Positions 1 through 9,198 are shown, counted from the first letter of the stretch. The stretch: 64,000 bases of DNA from BQJU01 sp965229635 (GCA_965229635.1 OZ245894.1:7998001-8062000); one strand, 5' to 3'. Notes: generated by a model not told the origin, from the sequence alone. Translations and numbers: made by a program.

Positions 1-124
1 CATTATAATTGAATGTACAGGTACTTCCAATCAATGGAGGGTCAGGCAACGTACAATCCTGTGCCACTGATTCACTACAAAACATCCCCAACACCATAAA
101 CAAAGTCAAAATCCTCTTACTCAT
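1..124 (-). CDS. N-terminus of a secreted protein (cut by window start)
   Basis: Reading the minus strand from the ATG at 124 gives 41 residues that run off the window edge. They begin MSKRILTLFMVLGMFC and continue to SVAQDCTLPDPP. This is a classic Sec signal peptide: basic start, hydrophobic core, and a probable cleavage site after SVA or SVAQ, as is usual in Bacteroidota envelope proteins. The mature part starts with a Cys and Pro-rich stretch that I cannot assign. The 307 bp before this start (125-431) is AT-rich and holds no other gene that I can support; it probably contains this gene's promoter. Confidence 0.6.
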   Translation of the reverse strand, partial: MSKRILTLFMVLGMFCSESVAQDCTLPDPPLIGSTCTFNYN

Positions 125-431
125 CTTAATCGATTTTTGAGATAGTTAGCTAATAAATGAGAATAGATGTGTTTTCCTTTATCCTATTTTAATATAAAGG
201 TAAATAAATATACGAATAGAGGTAATTTTTAGGCTTTATTTTGTAACTCCCTAGATTTGAAACATTACCTTAAGGTAAACTACTGACAAACAGTATAGTG
301 CTAAGACAAAAACAAGAACATGAGAAAAGACAAGAACGGCATAAACCGCCAAATTCTTTGTTTCATAAAAACAACCACTTAAACACAAATATCGAATCTT
401 CAAAACCAGCAATAAGCACTTCACCACCACC
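125..431. other. AT-rich intergenic spacer
   Basis: About 300 bp between the start of the truncated secreted-protein gene and the stop of the GNAT gene. Both neighbours are on the minus strand. I see no RNA gene, clear hairpin terminator or repeat. Short reading frames here have no family features and are probably chance. Confidence 0.5.
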
Positions 432-1022
432 TCAAATCCCCTTACTCCAAAACTGCAACGCATTCTCCACTTTCTCCGTGCCATCCACCTGTACCCACGA
501 CAAATAACAAACGTAGCCATCCCGTTTTTCAAAACCACGTTTTCGCCAAAAGCGATCCAATGGTACAAAATCGGCGGGGCGTAATGGGTGATCTTTGGGG
601 CGGACAACACCACAGAAGGTAAGGAGGTTGAAACGGCCTAATTTTCTGGCCCAGGCTTCGCGTTGCTCAAAAAACTGGACGCCGATGCCCTTCCCCCGGT
701 ATTCGGAAAGCAAGACGGATTCGCTGAAATAAAAGACCTTTTGAATGTCGATGCCGTGCGCCAGCCAGGGCTGTTGGATGTCTTCGGTTTCCTGTTCCAG
801 CGGCATACCCGTAGAGGCCCCCACTACCCGATCGCCGTCAAAAGCGATGACGATGATGCTGTCCTCCGCCTTTAGAAAAGTAGCGAGATAACGGGCTTCA
901 TTTTCCACCGAGCCTTCGTACAAATAGGGGAATTCCCGAAAGACCTGCATACGCAGATTGGCCAGATCATCAATAAACTGATTGGCTTCCGTACCGAAGT
1001 ACGACTTTACCGTAATCGACAT
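432..1022 (-). CDS. GNAT-family N-acetyltransferase
   Basis: This 196-residue protein has the acetyl-CoA binding motif of GNAT enzymes, YRGKGIG at about residues 108-114, following a beta strand (FYFSESVLL). The central VIAFDGDRVVGAS strand (about 57-70) is also typical. The family moves an acetyl group from acetyl-CoA to an amine, but the substrate cannot be read from the sequence. It is cytoplasmic, with no signal peptide. It begins only 6 bp after the stop of the xylanase gene, so the two are probably co-transcribed, although a functional link is not obvious. The C-terminal third has WVPLDRF-like aromatic residues that may shape a substrate pocket (inference). Confidence 0.85.
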   Translation of the reverse strand: MSITVKSYFGTEANQFIDDLANLRMQVFREFPYLYEGSVENEARYLATFLKAEDSIIVIAFDGDRVVGASTGMPLEQETEDIQQPWLAHGIDIQKVFYFSESVLLSEYRGKGIGVQFFEQREAWARKLGRFNLLTFCGVVRPKDHPLRPADFVPLDRFWRKRGFEKRDGYVCYLSWVQVDGTEKVENALQFWSKGI

Positions 1023-1028
1023 GTTCCG

Positions 1029-3161
1029 TTATTTAGCGATCACCAGACGGCTGGTTACAGGACCGTTTTCCAGAAGGATTTGCAACTGGTATACACCTTC
1101 CGGCAAATCAACCTCCAGGGTTGCTGCCCCTCTTGCGGTCACCGGTGCCATTACCTCCCGGCCCTGATGATCAAAAAGCCGCAAGATAGCCATTTCTTCC
1201 CCTCGCCAATTGACCTGCACCCGATTTTTAACGGGGTTGGGAAAAATCTTCACCAGGCTTTCTTCCACCAATTGATCCACATCGGAAATGGGCGAGCAGG
1301 TCATGGTGAAATTGGTATTGCCGTTGAGCACCAGGGTATCCCTGATTTGGTAATCACCACAATCGACCGTGACTTCGTAAGTGCCCTTAAAGCCACGCAG
1401 GCTGTAAGCTCCGGCAGCATTTGTATTTCCATTTTCTTCGGTCCACCATTCATCAAATACCAAATCCAGAAATGCCTGCCCAGCGGGCTTCAATGTCCAG
1501 TCCTGGTAAAACATCGGCGCATTATCAAACCAGTGCGCCCCATCCCAAAAACCCCACATCAAAATGGCATCTACACTTTCGTGGCTAAACATAATGGTAT
1601 AAAAGTCGCGCAGGTAGGTGGCCGCCAGTTCGTCATCGATCAGCGGGCTCATGTCAAATTCGGTGATCTTGGCGCGGGTATCAAATGTAGCATAAAAGTC
1701 TTGCAAAATATTGTACACCTCTTCAATACCCGTAGGCTGAGCCGAAATGTGGGCCTGAAATCCGATACCGTCCACCGCCACGCCCGCATCAACGATCTCC
1801 TGCACATATTGCTTCAAATCATCATAAGCTGCTTGTGAACTGCCGCTACCAAAAGTAGTATAATCATTTATGTAGGCCACCGCATCTGGCTCATGGGCAT
1901 ACAGCTCATTAAAAATGTCGACATAAATTTCCCGCCCGGTAGCGTATTCCGGAGCTCCGGCCATGGCATTGGCCAGGTCATTGAGTACAGAAATCTCATT
2001 GAGCACATCCCAGTCGGAAATATTCCCGGCAATACCGGGATAATTGAGGATGCCTTCGATATGATCCAGTACCCGCATCTTCAAGTAGTTGGGATTATTT
2101 TGATTGTCTTCCATATCGTCGGGCAAATTGTTCCAGCTCGGCCACACCAGCGTATGTCCACGCACTTTGATGCCCTGGTCTACTAACCATTGTACCGTAT
2201 TGGCGCGGTCATTTTGGCTTAAGCCAAACCAGCCTTCTTCCCAGGCCCGCCACTTGGTGGCGTTTTCCAGTACCGCACAATTGAAGCCGTGACCTTGACC
2301 GTCCAGATCGAGTATATGCTGTTCGTAGGTATCATTTTGCTGCGAATTTCCGGCAAACAGGTGTGCCGCCACCGCCGTTCCAAAACCGAACTGATGTTCC
2401 AGCATCCTGACCTCCACCGCTGCGCCTTCCAGCGGTGAGCCCTGTTCGTCAAATACCTGAATATCCAGATTGGCTTTACGCAATTCTTCTATCCGGTCCG
2501 CCGCCGCTGAACGCCACGGAGCGTCGGGCTCGTACCCGGGATAAAGATCGTTATTGATTTGTCGGGGCAAGTCCTCCAGAGCCACCGATGTGCCATAGTC
2601 CAGTAGCGCCACACCACCCAATTCTACCATTTGGTCCTGCCAATTGAGGTGCACTACCAGCTGCAATTCTCCCGGAGCATAGGTATCCGTTGCCTCAAAG
2701 GGAATCAGATACTGACGCCACTCGTCACCCAGCAGATTATCCAGGGAAAACTCCGTAGCGTAAGTGGTTGATTGTTGAAGTAATACACTTGCCTTTCCGC
2801 CATTGGCATCCGAGCGTAGCCAGATCACCAGCAGACAACGGTCACCGTCCATGACTGTGTTTAAATTGGAAAGACCGTAACCACTATTCCACTGTGGCCC
2901 ATCAACCTGGGTGATATTCATGCTGACCTTCCGGGAAAAATCCTGCCCGTTGGCGTCCAAATCGGAAGCCGTCAGTGAGCCATAAGAAAAGTCACTTTGC
3001 AGATTGGCATTTTCGGTATTGTTAAAACCCCAGTTGCCTGCTGGAAGGCCGTAGTTGGTTTGCAGAAAGTTTTGCAAATTAGTGTGGTAGGCATCCTGGC
3101 CGTAAGTGAATTGGAAAAAAACAAAGAAAAGAAAAATAGTAACGGTTGATCTCATCATCAA
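1029..3161 (-). CDS. Secreted GH10 endo-1,4-beta-xylanase with T9SS sorting domain
   Basis: This 710-residue protein has a signal peptide (about 1-21, ending TYGQ). A beta-rich region at about 45-190 resembles a carbohydrate-binding module. A short linker domain with VRMLEHQFGFGTAV follows, then a glycoside hydrolase family 10 barrel (about 260-570). In the barrel, RGHTLVW (334-340) is the family signature, Glu389 in WDVLNE is the expected acid/base and Glu501 in ITEFD the expected nucleophile. The last 75 residues start KIFPNPV and form a type A T9SS C-terminal domain. GH10 enzymes cut internal xylan bonds. Export through the T9SS would place it on the cell surface or outside the cell. A small repeat-like beta domain (about 580-622) links barrel and sorting domain. 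Confidence 0.93.
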   Translation of the reverse strand: MMMRSTVTIFLFFVFFQFTYGQDAYHTNLQNFLQTNYGLPAGNWGFNNTENANLQSDFSYGSLTASDLDANGQDFSRKVSMNITQVDGPQWNSGYGLSNLNTVMDGDRCLLVIWLRSDANGGKASVLLQQSTTYATEFSLDNLLGDEWRQYLIPFEATDTYAPGELQLVVHLNWQDQMVELGGVALLDYGTSVALEDLPRQINNDLYPGYEPDAPWRSAAADRIEELRKANLDIQVFDEQGSPLEGAAVEVRMLEHQFGFGTAVAAHLFAGNSQQNDTYEQHILDLDGQGHGFNCAVLENATKWRAWEEGWFGLSQNDRANTVQWLVDQGIKVRGHTLVWPSWNNLPDDMEDNQNNPNYLKMRVLDHIEGILNYPGIAGNISDWDVLNEISVLNDLANAMAGAPEYATGREIYVDIFNELYAHEPDAVAYINDYTTFGSGSSQAAYDDLKQYVQEIVDAGVAVDGIGFQAHISAQPTGIEEVYNILQDFYATFDTRAKITEFDMSPLIDDELAATYLRDFYTIMFSHESVDAILMWGFWDGAHWFDNAPMFYQDWTLKPAGQAFLDLVFDEWWTEENGNTNAAGAYSLRGFKGTYEVTVDCGDYQIRDTLVLNGNTNFTMTCSPISDVDQLVEESLVKIFPNPVKNRVQVNWRGEEMAILRLFDHQGREVMAPVTARGAATLEVDLPEGVYQLQILLENGPVTSRLVIAK

Positions 3162-3225
3162 GAGTTGTAGTTAATTAGGTGAAATTCAGTACAATTTACC
3201 AACAAACTTTCACTTTACCAATTCG

Positions 3226-4140
3226 TCACTCTTTCGACCAAATGCGCGTGTTTAGATTCATGGTCTCGATCACATCAATGGCAATTTCAACCGGGCGGTA
3301 AAAGTGATACAAGGCTCCATCTGGCACAATCACGGAGTCCAGCCGATTAAAATAGTCAGGAATCCCGGAAATGGCTACACAAACTTTGCCCGCCGTGAAT
3401 GAAAAGGAAAATTTGTGGTTGTACTTCTTCTTTAATTTCACCAGTGCTTCCATCATCGTTGGCGTAAGCACATATCTTGCCTCAACCTGATCGGAGGTGT
3501 ACACAGAAAAATACTTTTCAAAGATCGGATCCTCAAAATAAGCCAGTTCAAGGTCTTTCCACCCCATTTTTTGTACTTCTTTGCCCAAATGTGTTCCTAA
3601 TACCTGTTGGGCTCGATCCGGAAAGACCACCGTTCTGCCTTTGATCTCCTTGTGGAAGTCAAAAACCAGCACCAATTTGGTGAAAAAGGATTTTTCAAAA
3701 CTGTCTTTGGTGCGCGATTTATAAAATGAAAAAGCAAATTCCGTTTCTCCATGCTTGCCGGTCGTTAGATTACAACCATCCATGGTATTGAGCGTCGGCA
3801 CTAAATCAGGATCTGAAAGATCTTCACGATACAATTGCTTATCGGGCTGAAAACTCCACTCAGGATGGGCGGTTTTCATGATAATTTCCCCCACTGATTT
3901 GGTAATTTCTTTTTCTTTTGAAAACTTTTTGATTTCCAGATATAGCACAAGAATTCCTACAATGAGCCACGGTACGATCATTCCTATATATGATGAGAAG
4001 ATTACAGTGGCCATTACTCCAAGCGTAACTGCCACCCCTGAAGTCCCCTGAAGCCCAGTTGATTGCTGTCTTCGCCTTCTTTCCAGATCAACCAATTGTG
4101 GTTGAACCCTTCGCAAAATTTCCCGCTTTGTCATTTTCAT
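3226..4140 (-). CDS. DUF3137 family membrane protein, paralogue 4
   Basis: Fourth of four tandem paralogues; function unknown. I place the start at the ATG at 4140 because the other copies also begin MKMTK; longer ATG starts at 4143 and 4167 are possible, and the longest would overlap the upstream copy by 16 bp. After a basic N-terminal helix, two adjacent hydrophobic segments (about residues 35-70) should anchor it in the membrane. The conserved soluble region has KLVLVFDFHKEIKGRTVVFPD, the GxxLGKEVQKMGWK block, YFEDPIFEKYF and the closing NLNTRIWSKE. It is the most divergent of the four in its N-terminal half. DUF3137 genes often lie next to lemA, as here. Confidence 0.8.
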   Translation of the reverse strand: MKMTKREILRRVQPQLVDLERRRRQQSTGLQGTSGVAVTLGVMATVIFSSYIGMIVPWLIVGILVLYLEIKKFSKEKEITKSVGEIIMKTAHPEWSFQPDKQLYREDLSDPDLVPTLNTMDGCNLTTGKHGETEFAFSFYKSRTKDSFEKSFFTKLVLVFDFHKEIKGRTVVFPDRAQQVLGTHLGKEVQKMGWKDLELAYFEDPIFEKYFSVYTSDQVEARYVLTPTMMEALVKLKKKYNHKFSFSFTAGKVCVAISGIPDYFNRLDSVIVPDGALYHFYRPVEIAIDVIETMNLNTRIWSKE

Positions 4141-4151
4141 CATTCCGATGT

Positions 4152-5105
4152 TTATTCCTTCGACCAAATGCGCGTATTCAGGTTCATGGTGTCAATCACC
4201 TCAATGGCCATTTCAACCGGGCGGTAGAAATGGTAGAATGCACCATCGGGAATAATCCTTGTATCCAGGCTATTGCGGTAGTCGGGCAGGCCCGAGATCA
4301 CCACACAGACTTTGCCGTTAGCAAAAGAAAAGGTGAAGTCGTGATCGTACTTTTCCCTCAGTTTGACCAGGCCCTGCATCATACTCGGCGTGAGAATATA
4401 GCGGGCCTCGATCTGGTCGGTACCATACACCGCAAAATGCTTTTCAAAAATGGGGTCTTCAAAATAGACCAGATCAAGGCCCTTCCAGCCCATTTTTTGC
4501 ACCTCTTTGCCAAGCCAGGTTCCCAGCGTATTCTGCGCCTTATCCGGAAAGATGACGGTGCGTTCTTTGATGTCTTTATGGAAATCAAAGATCATGACCA
4601 ATCGGGTATCAATATTATCTTCATATTTACCTGTAATCACGGATTTATGAAGGGAGAATGCAAATTCAGTGTCCTGATATTTTCCGGTGGTCAGATTGCT
4701 ACCCTCAAACCCACTAACTAGAGCGGAAAGACCGGTCTCACTCATTTTCTTTGAACTAATTTGGCGCTCCGATGCAAATTCCCATTCCGGGTGAGCAGCC
4801 TTCATGATTGCGCTGCCAATTTTACCATCAATTTGTTTGCTTGTCCAAAGGTCGCCACTTCTAAAATTGACAAGATTACTAACTATGGCCAGGACAAAGA
4901 TGGACAAGAATATAAAAATAATGCTCCCTTCCAAATCTTGAAGAATAATGCCCACCAAAACAAATAATAGTACCAACGACAGCCCCATCACAAAAACCAT
5001 ATTGTTTCGTTGATAGTACTTTCGCGCCATTCTATTCCGGGCACTTTCCACTTCTAGCAGTTCCGGCTTCACCTTTTGAAAAATTTGCTGCTTTGTCATT
5101 TTCAT
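4152..5105 (-). CDS. DUF3137 family membrane protein, paralogue 3
   Basis: This 317-residue protein starts MKMTKQQIFQ. It has a basic amphipathic start, two hydrophobic segments at about residues 30-75, and the DUF3137 soluble domain. The C-terminal half (VIFPDKAQNTLGTWL, then GWKGLDLVYFEDP and the end NLNTRIWSKE) is almost identical to paralogue 2, pointing to a recent duplication. The N-terminal halves differ much more. The stop lies 12 bp before the start chosen for paralogue 4, so the cluster reads as one operon headed by lemA. Molecular function is unknown; the domain probably faces the cytoplasm (inference). Confidence 0.82.
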   Translation of the reverse strand: MKMTKQQIFQKVKPELLEVESARNRMARKYYQRNNMVFVMGLSLVLLFVLVGIILQDLEGSIIFIFLSIFVLAIVSNLVNFRSGDLWTSKQIDGKIGSAIMKAAHPEWEFASERQISSKKMSETGLSALVSGFEGSNLTTGKYQDTEFAFSLHKSVITGKYEDNIDTRLVMIFDFHKDIKERTVIFPDKAQNTLGTWLGKEVQKMGWKGLDLVYFEDPIFEKHFAVYGTDQIEARYILTPSMMQGLVKLREKYDHDFTFSFANGKVCVVISGLPDYRNSLDTRIIPDGAFYHFYRPVEMAIEVIDTMNLNTRIWSKE

Positions 5106-5151
5106 CGTTTTGGGGTTTTATTAGACTTGTTACGATGGGCGTAAAATTGCT

Positions 5152-6102
5152 CTATTCCTTCGACCAAATGCGCGTATTCAAGTTCATGGTTTCAATTACG
5201 TCAATAGCCAGTTCAACCGGGCGGTAGAAATGGTAGAATGCCCCATCGGGAATAATTTGAGTATCCAGCTGATTGCGATAATCGGGCAGCCCGGAAATCA
5301 CTACACAAACCTTGCCACTGGCAAAAGAATAGGTAAAATCATGATCGTACTTCTCCCTCAGTTTGACCAGCCCCTGCATCATATTGGGCGTGAGTATATA
5401 GCGGGATTCGATCTGATCGGTACCGTATACTGCAAAATGTTTTTCAAAAATGGGATCTTCAAAATAGACCAGGTCAAGTCCCTTCCAGCCTATTTTTTGC
5501 ACCTCTTTGCCCAGCCAGGTTCCCAGTGTCTTTTGCGCTTCATCCGGAAAGATGACGGTACGTCCTTTAATGTCCTTATGGAAATCAAAAATCATAACCA
5601 GTTTGGTCTGAATAGACTTTTCATCACCTCCCGCTATAGGAGATTTATAGAGTGAAAAAGCAAAATTGGTATTCCCGTATTTACCGGTGGTCAGATTGCT
5701 TCCATTCAACCCAAAGACGAATGATGATAAGCCAGTAGGGCTTATTTCCAGTGCACTGAGCTGACTTTCCGGTTCATACCTCCAATCGGGATGAGCGGCT
5801 TTCATGATTGCTTTACCAACCCGAAGATCCAATTCTTTTCCTGGGTTTTTACCAATATTTTTCATGAAATTAACGAGGTTGGATATACCAAAACTAATGA
5901 TCAAAAAAGCAACCATCATGATAAGCAATAACTCTCCAAAAATCTTGCTCAGCAGGGCGGTAACTAGCAGCAAACCAACGCCTATGATAGCCTGCATTGT
6001 GCTTTTTCTATCCCTACTTTTGACAAGCCCTTTCCGGAGGTCTTCCACCTCTATCAATTCCGGTTTGGCCTTCTGAAAAATTTGTTGCTTGGTCATTTTC
6101 AT
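5152..6102 (-). CDS. DUF3137 family membrane protein, paralogue 2
   Basis: This 316-residue paralogue starts MKMTKQQIFQKAKPEL. Its two membrane segments fall at about residues 37-75 and are followed by the conserved domain with TTGKYGNTNFAFSL, VIFPDEAQKTLGTWL and FEKHFAVYGTDQIESRY. It is closest to paralogue 3 at the C-terminus. Spacers on both sides are short (39 and 46 bp), consistent with one transcript. No catalytic motif is visible; the conserved acidic and aromatic residues (YFEDP, FYRPVE) could make a ligand or partner surface, but that is a guess. Confidence 0.82.
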   Translation of the reverse strand: MKMTKQQIFQKAKPELIEVEDLRKGLVKSRDRKSTMQAIIGVGLLLVTALLSKIFGELLLIMMVAFLIISFGISNLVNFMKNIGKNPGKELDLRVGKAIMKAAHPDWRYEPESQLSALEISPTGLSSFVFGLNGSNLTTGKYGNTNFAFSLYKSPIAGGDEKSIQTKLVMIFDFHKDIKGRTVIFPDEAQKTLGTWLGKEVQKIGWKGLDLVYFEDPIFEKHFAVYGTDQIESRYILTPNMMQGLVKLREKYDHDFTYSFASGKVCVVISGLPDYRNQLDTQIIPDGAFYHFYRPVELAIDVIETMNLNTRIWSKE

Positions 6103-6141
6103 CGTACTGGAGTTTAGCGTAGTGTCGCTAGGGGTACAAGT

Positions 6142-7113
6142 CTATTCTTTTGCCCAAATTCGGGTGTTCAAATTCATTGTTTCGATCACATCGATGGCCA
6201 TTTCTACGGGGCGGTAGAAGTGATCAAGCGCCCCATCGGGCGTAATCACCCTATCTAGCTTACTGCGGTAATCGGGCAGACCGGAAATGACCACACAAAC
6301 CTTCCCTCCAGTGAACGAGAAGGAAAATTCGTAATGATCATAGCGCTCTTTCAATTGTACCAGCCCCTCCATCATGACGGGCGTCAGCACATAGCGCGCT
6401 TCGATCTGATCGGTGCTATAGACCGCAAAGTGCTTTTCAAAAACCGGATCTTCGAAGTAGACCAGTTCCAGCTGTCGCCAACCAACAGATTGTATTTTTT
6501 TGCCTAACCAGGAGCCCAGCAGGGTTTGAGCCTCATCCGGGAATATCACCGTTTTTCCCTTGGTTTCTTTATGAAAATCAAAGACCATCACCAGTTTGGT
6601 TTTGATCGCACGGTTTTCATCCCTTCTCAACTGCGGTCGGTAATAAGAAAAATGGAAGGTAGTATCCTGATATTTGCCGGTGGTAAGGTGTTCACCTTCC
6701 ATCAGGCTCAGGCTATCGGATAAATTCAACTCATTGAAATTCTCTTCCCCTAAATAGTGATCCGGCATAAAGGTCCACTCCGGATGGGCCGCATCCATCA
6801 CGGCTTTTCCAATAGATTGAGAAACTTCCTTCTCTTGTTCCGGCTTCATTTTATTCAACCAAATAATGAGTATCAATGCCACCGCCCAGGGAAGCACCAC
6901 TACACCCATTGGATCCAAGGACGACAGGGAGAACGCAACGGCCCCCAGCACCACCGTGAAGGTTCCCACAAGAAGGAAGATCACCTTTTTTTTCAGGTGT
7001 TGCATTTCCTGTAACTTTTGCCGGTTGCGCTCTACTTCTGCCAACTGAGGACGGAGCCGCTCCAGCAATTCCTCTCTGGTTTTCGCTTTAACTTTAGGAA
7101 TGGATTCTTTCAT
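6142..7113 (-). CDS. DUF3137 family membrane protein, paralogue 1
   Basis: This 323-residue protein is the first DUF3137 copy after lemA. It differs from the other three at the start (MKESIPKVKAKTREELLERL) and has membrane segments at about residues 45-83. The conserved core includes LTTGKYQDTTFHFS, FDFHKETKGKTVIFPDEAQ, YFEDPVFEKHFAVYS and a final NLNTRIWAKE. One extra residue in the DHYEFSF segment and a LDHFYRPVE variant separate it from copies 2 and 3. It starts 17 bp after the lemA stop. LemA plus one DUF3137 protein is a common pair in Bacteroidota; three further copies are unusual. Confidence 0.83.
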   Translation of the reverse strand: MKESIPKVKAKTREELLERLRPQLAEVERNRQKLQEMQHLKKKVIFLLVGTFTVVLGAVAFSLSSLDPMGVVVLPWAVALILIIWLNKMKPEQEKEVSQSIGKAVMDAAHPEWTFMPDHYLGEENFNELNLSDSLSLMEGEHLTTGKYQDTTFHFSYYRPQLRRDENRAIKTKLVMVFDFHKETKGKTVIFPDEAQTLLGSWLGKKIQSVGWRQLELVYFEDPVFEKHFAVYSTDQIEARYVLTPVMMEGLVQLKERYDHYEFSFSFTGGKVCVVISGLPDYRSKLDRVITPDGALDHFYRPVEMAIDVIETMNLNTRIWAKE

Positions 7114-7130
7114 TTGGTTAAAATATGGGG

Positions 7131-7679
7131 TTACTGCTCGGTATATTCTGGTTCCAACACCATCAGGTCCATCGGATCAACGGGCTCGTATTTCAATAGC
7201 GTAGCAAAAACGACCGAGGGAAACATGACCAGTGAATTGTTGTACTCCATCGCGGCGGCGTTGTAGGCCCGGCGGGCAGCCGAAATCTGCTCCTCCACCT
7301 CTACAATCGACTTTTGCAGGTGCATAAAGCTCTTCTGCTGGCGTACCGCCCCGTCTTTGGCTAGTTCCTGAGTAATTTCCTGAATGGAGCGTACCAGCTG
7401 GTTTTCCTTTCGTGCCCGCTCTCCGGCCGGAAGGCTTTTAAATTCCTGTCCAACGGCCAGCGCATTGGCTTGCTGGATCAATTGCTGCTCAAACAGCGCA
7501 CTGGTCTTCACCACATCGGCCAGCTTGGGCAGCATATCATAGCGCTTCTGCAGCATGGTCTCCAAGCCGTTGTAGGCATAATACAACGCATTCCGGCGAT
7601 GGATCAGACTGTTGTAGCTGGCGCTAAGAATTAGCACCGTTAACAAGACAATTAAAGTAATGATTGCAAAAAGGGTCAT
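7131..7679 (-). CDS. lemA: LemA family protein
   Basis: This 182-residue protein has one N-terminal membrane segment (about 3-20) and then the long helical domain of LemA proteins. The family signature is in YNSLIHRRNALYYAYNGLE and the following LQKRYDMLPKLADVVK. LemA proteins have an outward N-terminus and a helical bundle; their role is not settled. The gene starts the LemA-DUF3137 operon; 108 bp separate it from the MarR gene upstream on the same strand. The stretch DAVRQQKSFMHLQKSIVEVEEQISAARRAYN follows the expected second helix hairpin. Start at ATG 7679 fits the family length. Confidence 0.88.
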   Translation of the reverse strand: MTLFAIITLIVLLTVLILSASYNSLIHRRNALYYAYNGLETMLQKRYDMLPKLADVVKTSALFEQQLIQQANALAVGQEFKSLPAGERARKENQLVRSIQEITQELAKDGAVRQQKSFMHLQKSIVEVEEQISAARRAYNAAAMEYNNSLVMFPSVVFATLLKYEPVDPMDLMVLEPEYTEQ

Positions 7680-7787
7680 GATTTGTGTTGGGGTTAACTT
7701 GTCAACGATATATATTCTAAGATGCCAAAATCTTACCTTTTTTTCCGCTTTCTACGGCAAAAAATATGTTTTTCTCGACGAAAATGA

Positions 7788-8396
7788 TCAATCATTGGGC
7801 AATTCAAACTCCGGACAGTCCAGGCGAATGTCCTTTTCCCACAAGTCTTTTTCCATCAATTGGCAATAGTGGTGGTCTCCCTTTTTCTGATAAAACCGGC
7901 AGCGATAACAGGTCCGTTGTACCGACAGGATTTCTCGTCGATTCAGTCCAGCGACCAATTTGCTTAAGCTAACAAAAAAACGGATCTGCTCTTCTTCTCC
8001 CCACTCCTCCACAATTTGGCGAATGGGATCGGCAAAATTGTTGGTCTCTGTCACCACCTTTTCTCCTGAGGCGCTTAGCGCAATATGGTAGGCCCGGCGA
8101 TCAACGGGTGAAGGCACCTTGCTGATCAGTTCCTTCTTGAGTAAGATGCGCACCGCATCGCTTATGGTGGGTTTGGTCACATTAAATTCCCTGGCGAGGT
8201 GACTCACATTGCAAAGCGGCTCCTCGTGGTAGGCCACAAATAGCAGGATTTGTATCTGAATGGGGCTGAGGCCAATTTCCTTGGCGTATTCCCACAACAA
8301 GGCCCGGATAGCCTCCGAAACACGCTCCAGGCCGGCCGCAATCTTACCGGCGGTATTGGCATTCTGGAAGGTCAGATTAAAGATGCTTTTGTCCAT
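7788..8396 (-). CDS. MarR-type winged-helix regulator with C-terminal cysteine cluster
   Basis: This 202-residue protein has a MarR-like fold at about 25-150: dimer helices, then the recognition region HLAREFNVTKPTISDAVRILLKK (67-89) and the wing VDRRAYHIALS. Unlike ordinary MarR proteins, it has a tail with Cys163, Cys166, Cys178 and Cys194 plus His175-His176, in the order CYRC, HHYC, DCPEF. Four Cys with His suggest a bound metal or Fe-S cluster, or a thiol switch (inference). Two copies of the palindrome TTAGGAWTCCTAA lie in front of the next two genes upstream, 8464-9180 and 9233-9466; I infer that this protein binds them. No copy is seen in front of its own gene. Confidence 0.87.
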   Translation of the reverse strand: MDKSIFNLTFQNANTAGKIAAGLERVSEAIRALLWEYAKEIGLSPIQIQILLFVAYHEEPLCNVSHLAREFNVTKPTISDAVRILLKKELISKVPSPVDRRAYHIALSASGEKVVTETNNFADPIRQIVEEWGEEEQIRFFVSLSKLVAGLNRREILSVQRTCYRCRFYQKKGDHHYCQLMEKDLWEKDIRLDCPEFELPND

Positions 8397-8409
8397 TCAA
8401 ATGAAATGA

Positions 8410-8445
8410 TTTTGCCTGTGAGTACAACTCCACTCACAGGCAAAA
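8410..8445. terminator. Hairpin between the secreted-protein gene and the MarR gene
   Basis: A perfect inverted repeat with 14-bp arms, TTTTGCCTGTGAGT and ACTCACAGGCAAAA, around an 8-base loop. It lies 18 bp past the stop of 8464-9180 and 13 bp before the MarR start. With A and T runs at the base of the stem it resembles a bidirectional intrinsic terminator. It would separate MarR transcription from the operator-controlled genes upstream, so a MarR promoter must lie in or beside it. Confidence 0.6.
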
Positions 8446-8463
8446 ATAGACAATTCGGTCCGG

Positions 8464-9180
8464 TTATTCTACTTCGTAGGGCAATGATAGATCGCCGCTG
8501 GCTACGGCGTACACCTCGTACACACCCAGCATTGGTTTTTCTTTCATCTCGGTATTGACTTGCATATAACAAGTGACGGCATCAAATTTGAAATCCGTCT
8601 GGTGATTGAGGCGATAATCCGGGACTACCACCCGTATAACATTCTCCTTCGTCACCACAGGAAAGCCCGGAGAATCCATGTACATCGGCATGCCCGGATT
8701 GGTGGGTGGTAATACTACCGAGGTATCTCCCTTGTTAAACTGTTTGACCGAAAAGCCGCCTTTCACGCGCTGGTCTTCATTGAGCACCACCCAATGCGGG
8801 TGCCACACTACCCCATCATTGTCGTACACCTGGTCATTGTTTTCATCCCAAAGGGGCGTATCATCAAAGTCAGGATGGGAAGTCAAGGCCAGGGCCACAA
8901 TACCCTCCGCTTGGCTAAAGCCAACATCGGTGGGTTTCAAGGTGGTGGGGAATACATAGCCCAAAACCGGCGCGCCGTTGAGCTGTCCGGCTGGTTTGGG
9001 TGTAGTGGCTCCCGCCTTACCCGATACGGTGATTTCCCAAACAGTCTGTTGTAAAGCCTCATTGTGGGTCACTTTCACCTTTTGAATGGCAAAGTCGTCG
9101 TTGCGATAAGCCTGACAACGATCACAGGCAACACCAGATATGGTCATTAACATAAAAAAAATCAGCAGTGAATTTTTCAT
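8464..9180 (-). CDS. Secreted protein of unknown function in the MarR/thioredoxin locus
   Basis: This 238-residue protein starts with a signal peptide (MKNSLLIFFMLMTISGVACDRC). The Cys near the cleavage site is not in a good lipobox (GVAC), so soluble export or lipidation are both possible; CDRC is a CxxC pair just after it. The rest is beta-rich, with WHPHWVVL at about 123-130, an acidic DENNDQVYDNDG stretch that could bind calcium, and one more Cys in VTCYMQV. I do not recognise a family. A copy of the TTAGGAATCCTAA palindrome at 9199-9211 sits 19 bp before the start, so it is probably controlled with the thioredoxin gene. Confidence 0.72.
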   Translation of the reverse strand: MKNSLLIFFMLMTISGVACDRCQAYRNDDFAIQKVKVTHNEALQQTVWEITVSGKAGATTPKPAGQLNGAPVLGYVFPTTLKPTDVGFSQAEGIVALALTSHPDFDDTPLWDENNDQVYDNDGVVWHPHWVVLNEDQRVKGGFSVKQFNKGDTSVVLPPTNPGMPMYMDSPGFPVVTKENVIRVVVPDYRLNHQTDFKFDAVTCYMQVNTEMKEKPMLGVYEVYAVASGDLSLPYEVE

Positions 9181-9198
9181 TGAACAGTTGATTTAAAA

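Noticed and set aside
1080..1838. 252-codon plus-strand ORF opposite the xylanase gene
   Set aside because: Antisense to a clear GH10 enzyme; no coherent domain.
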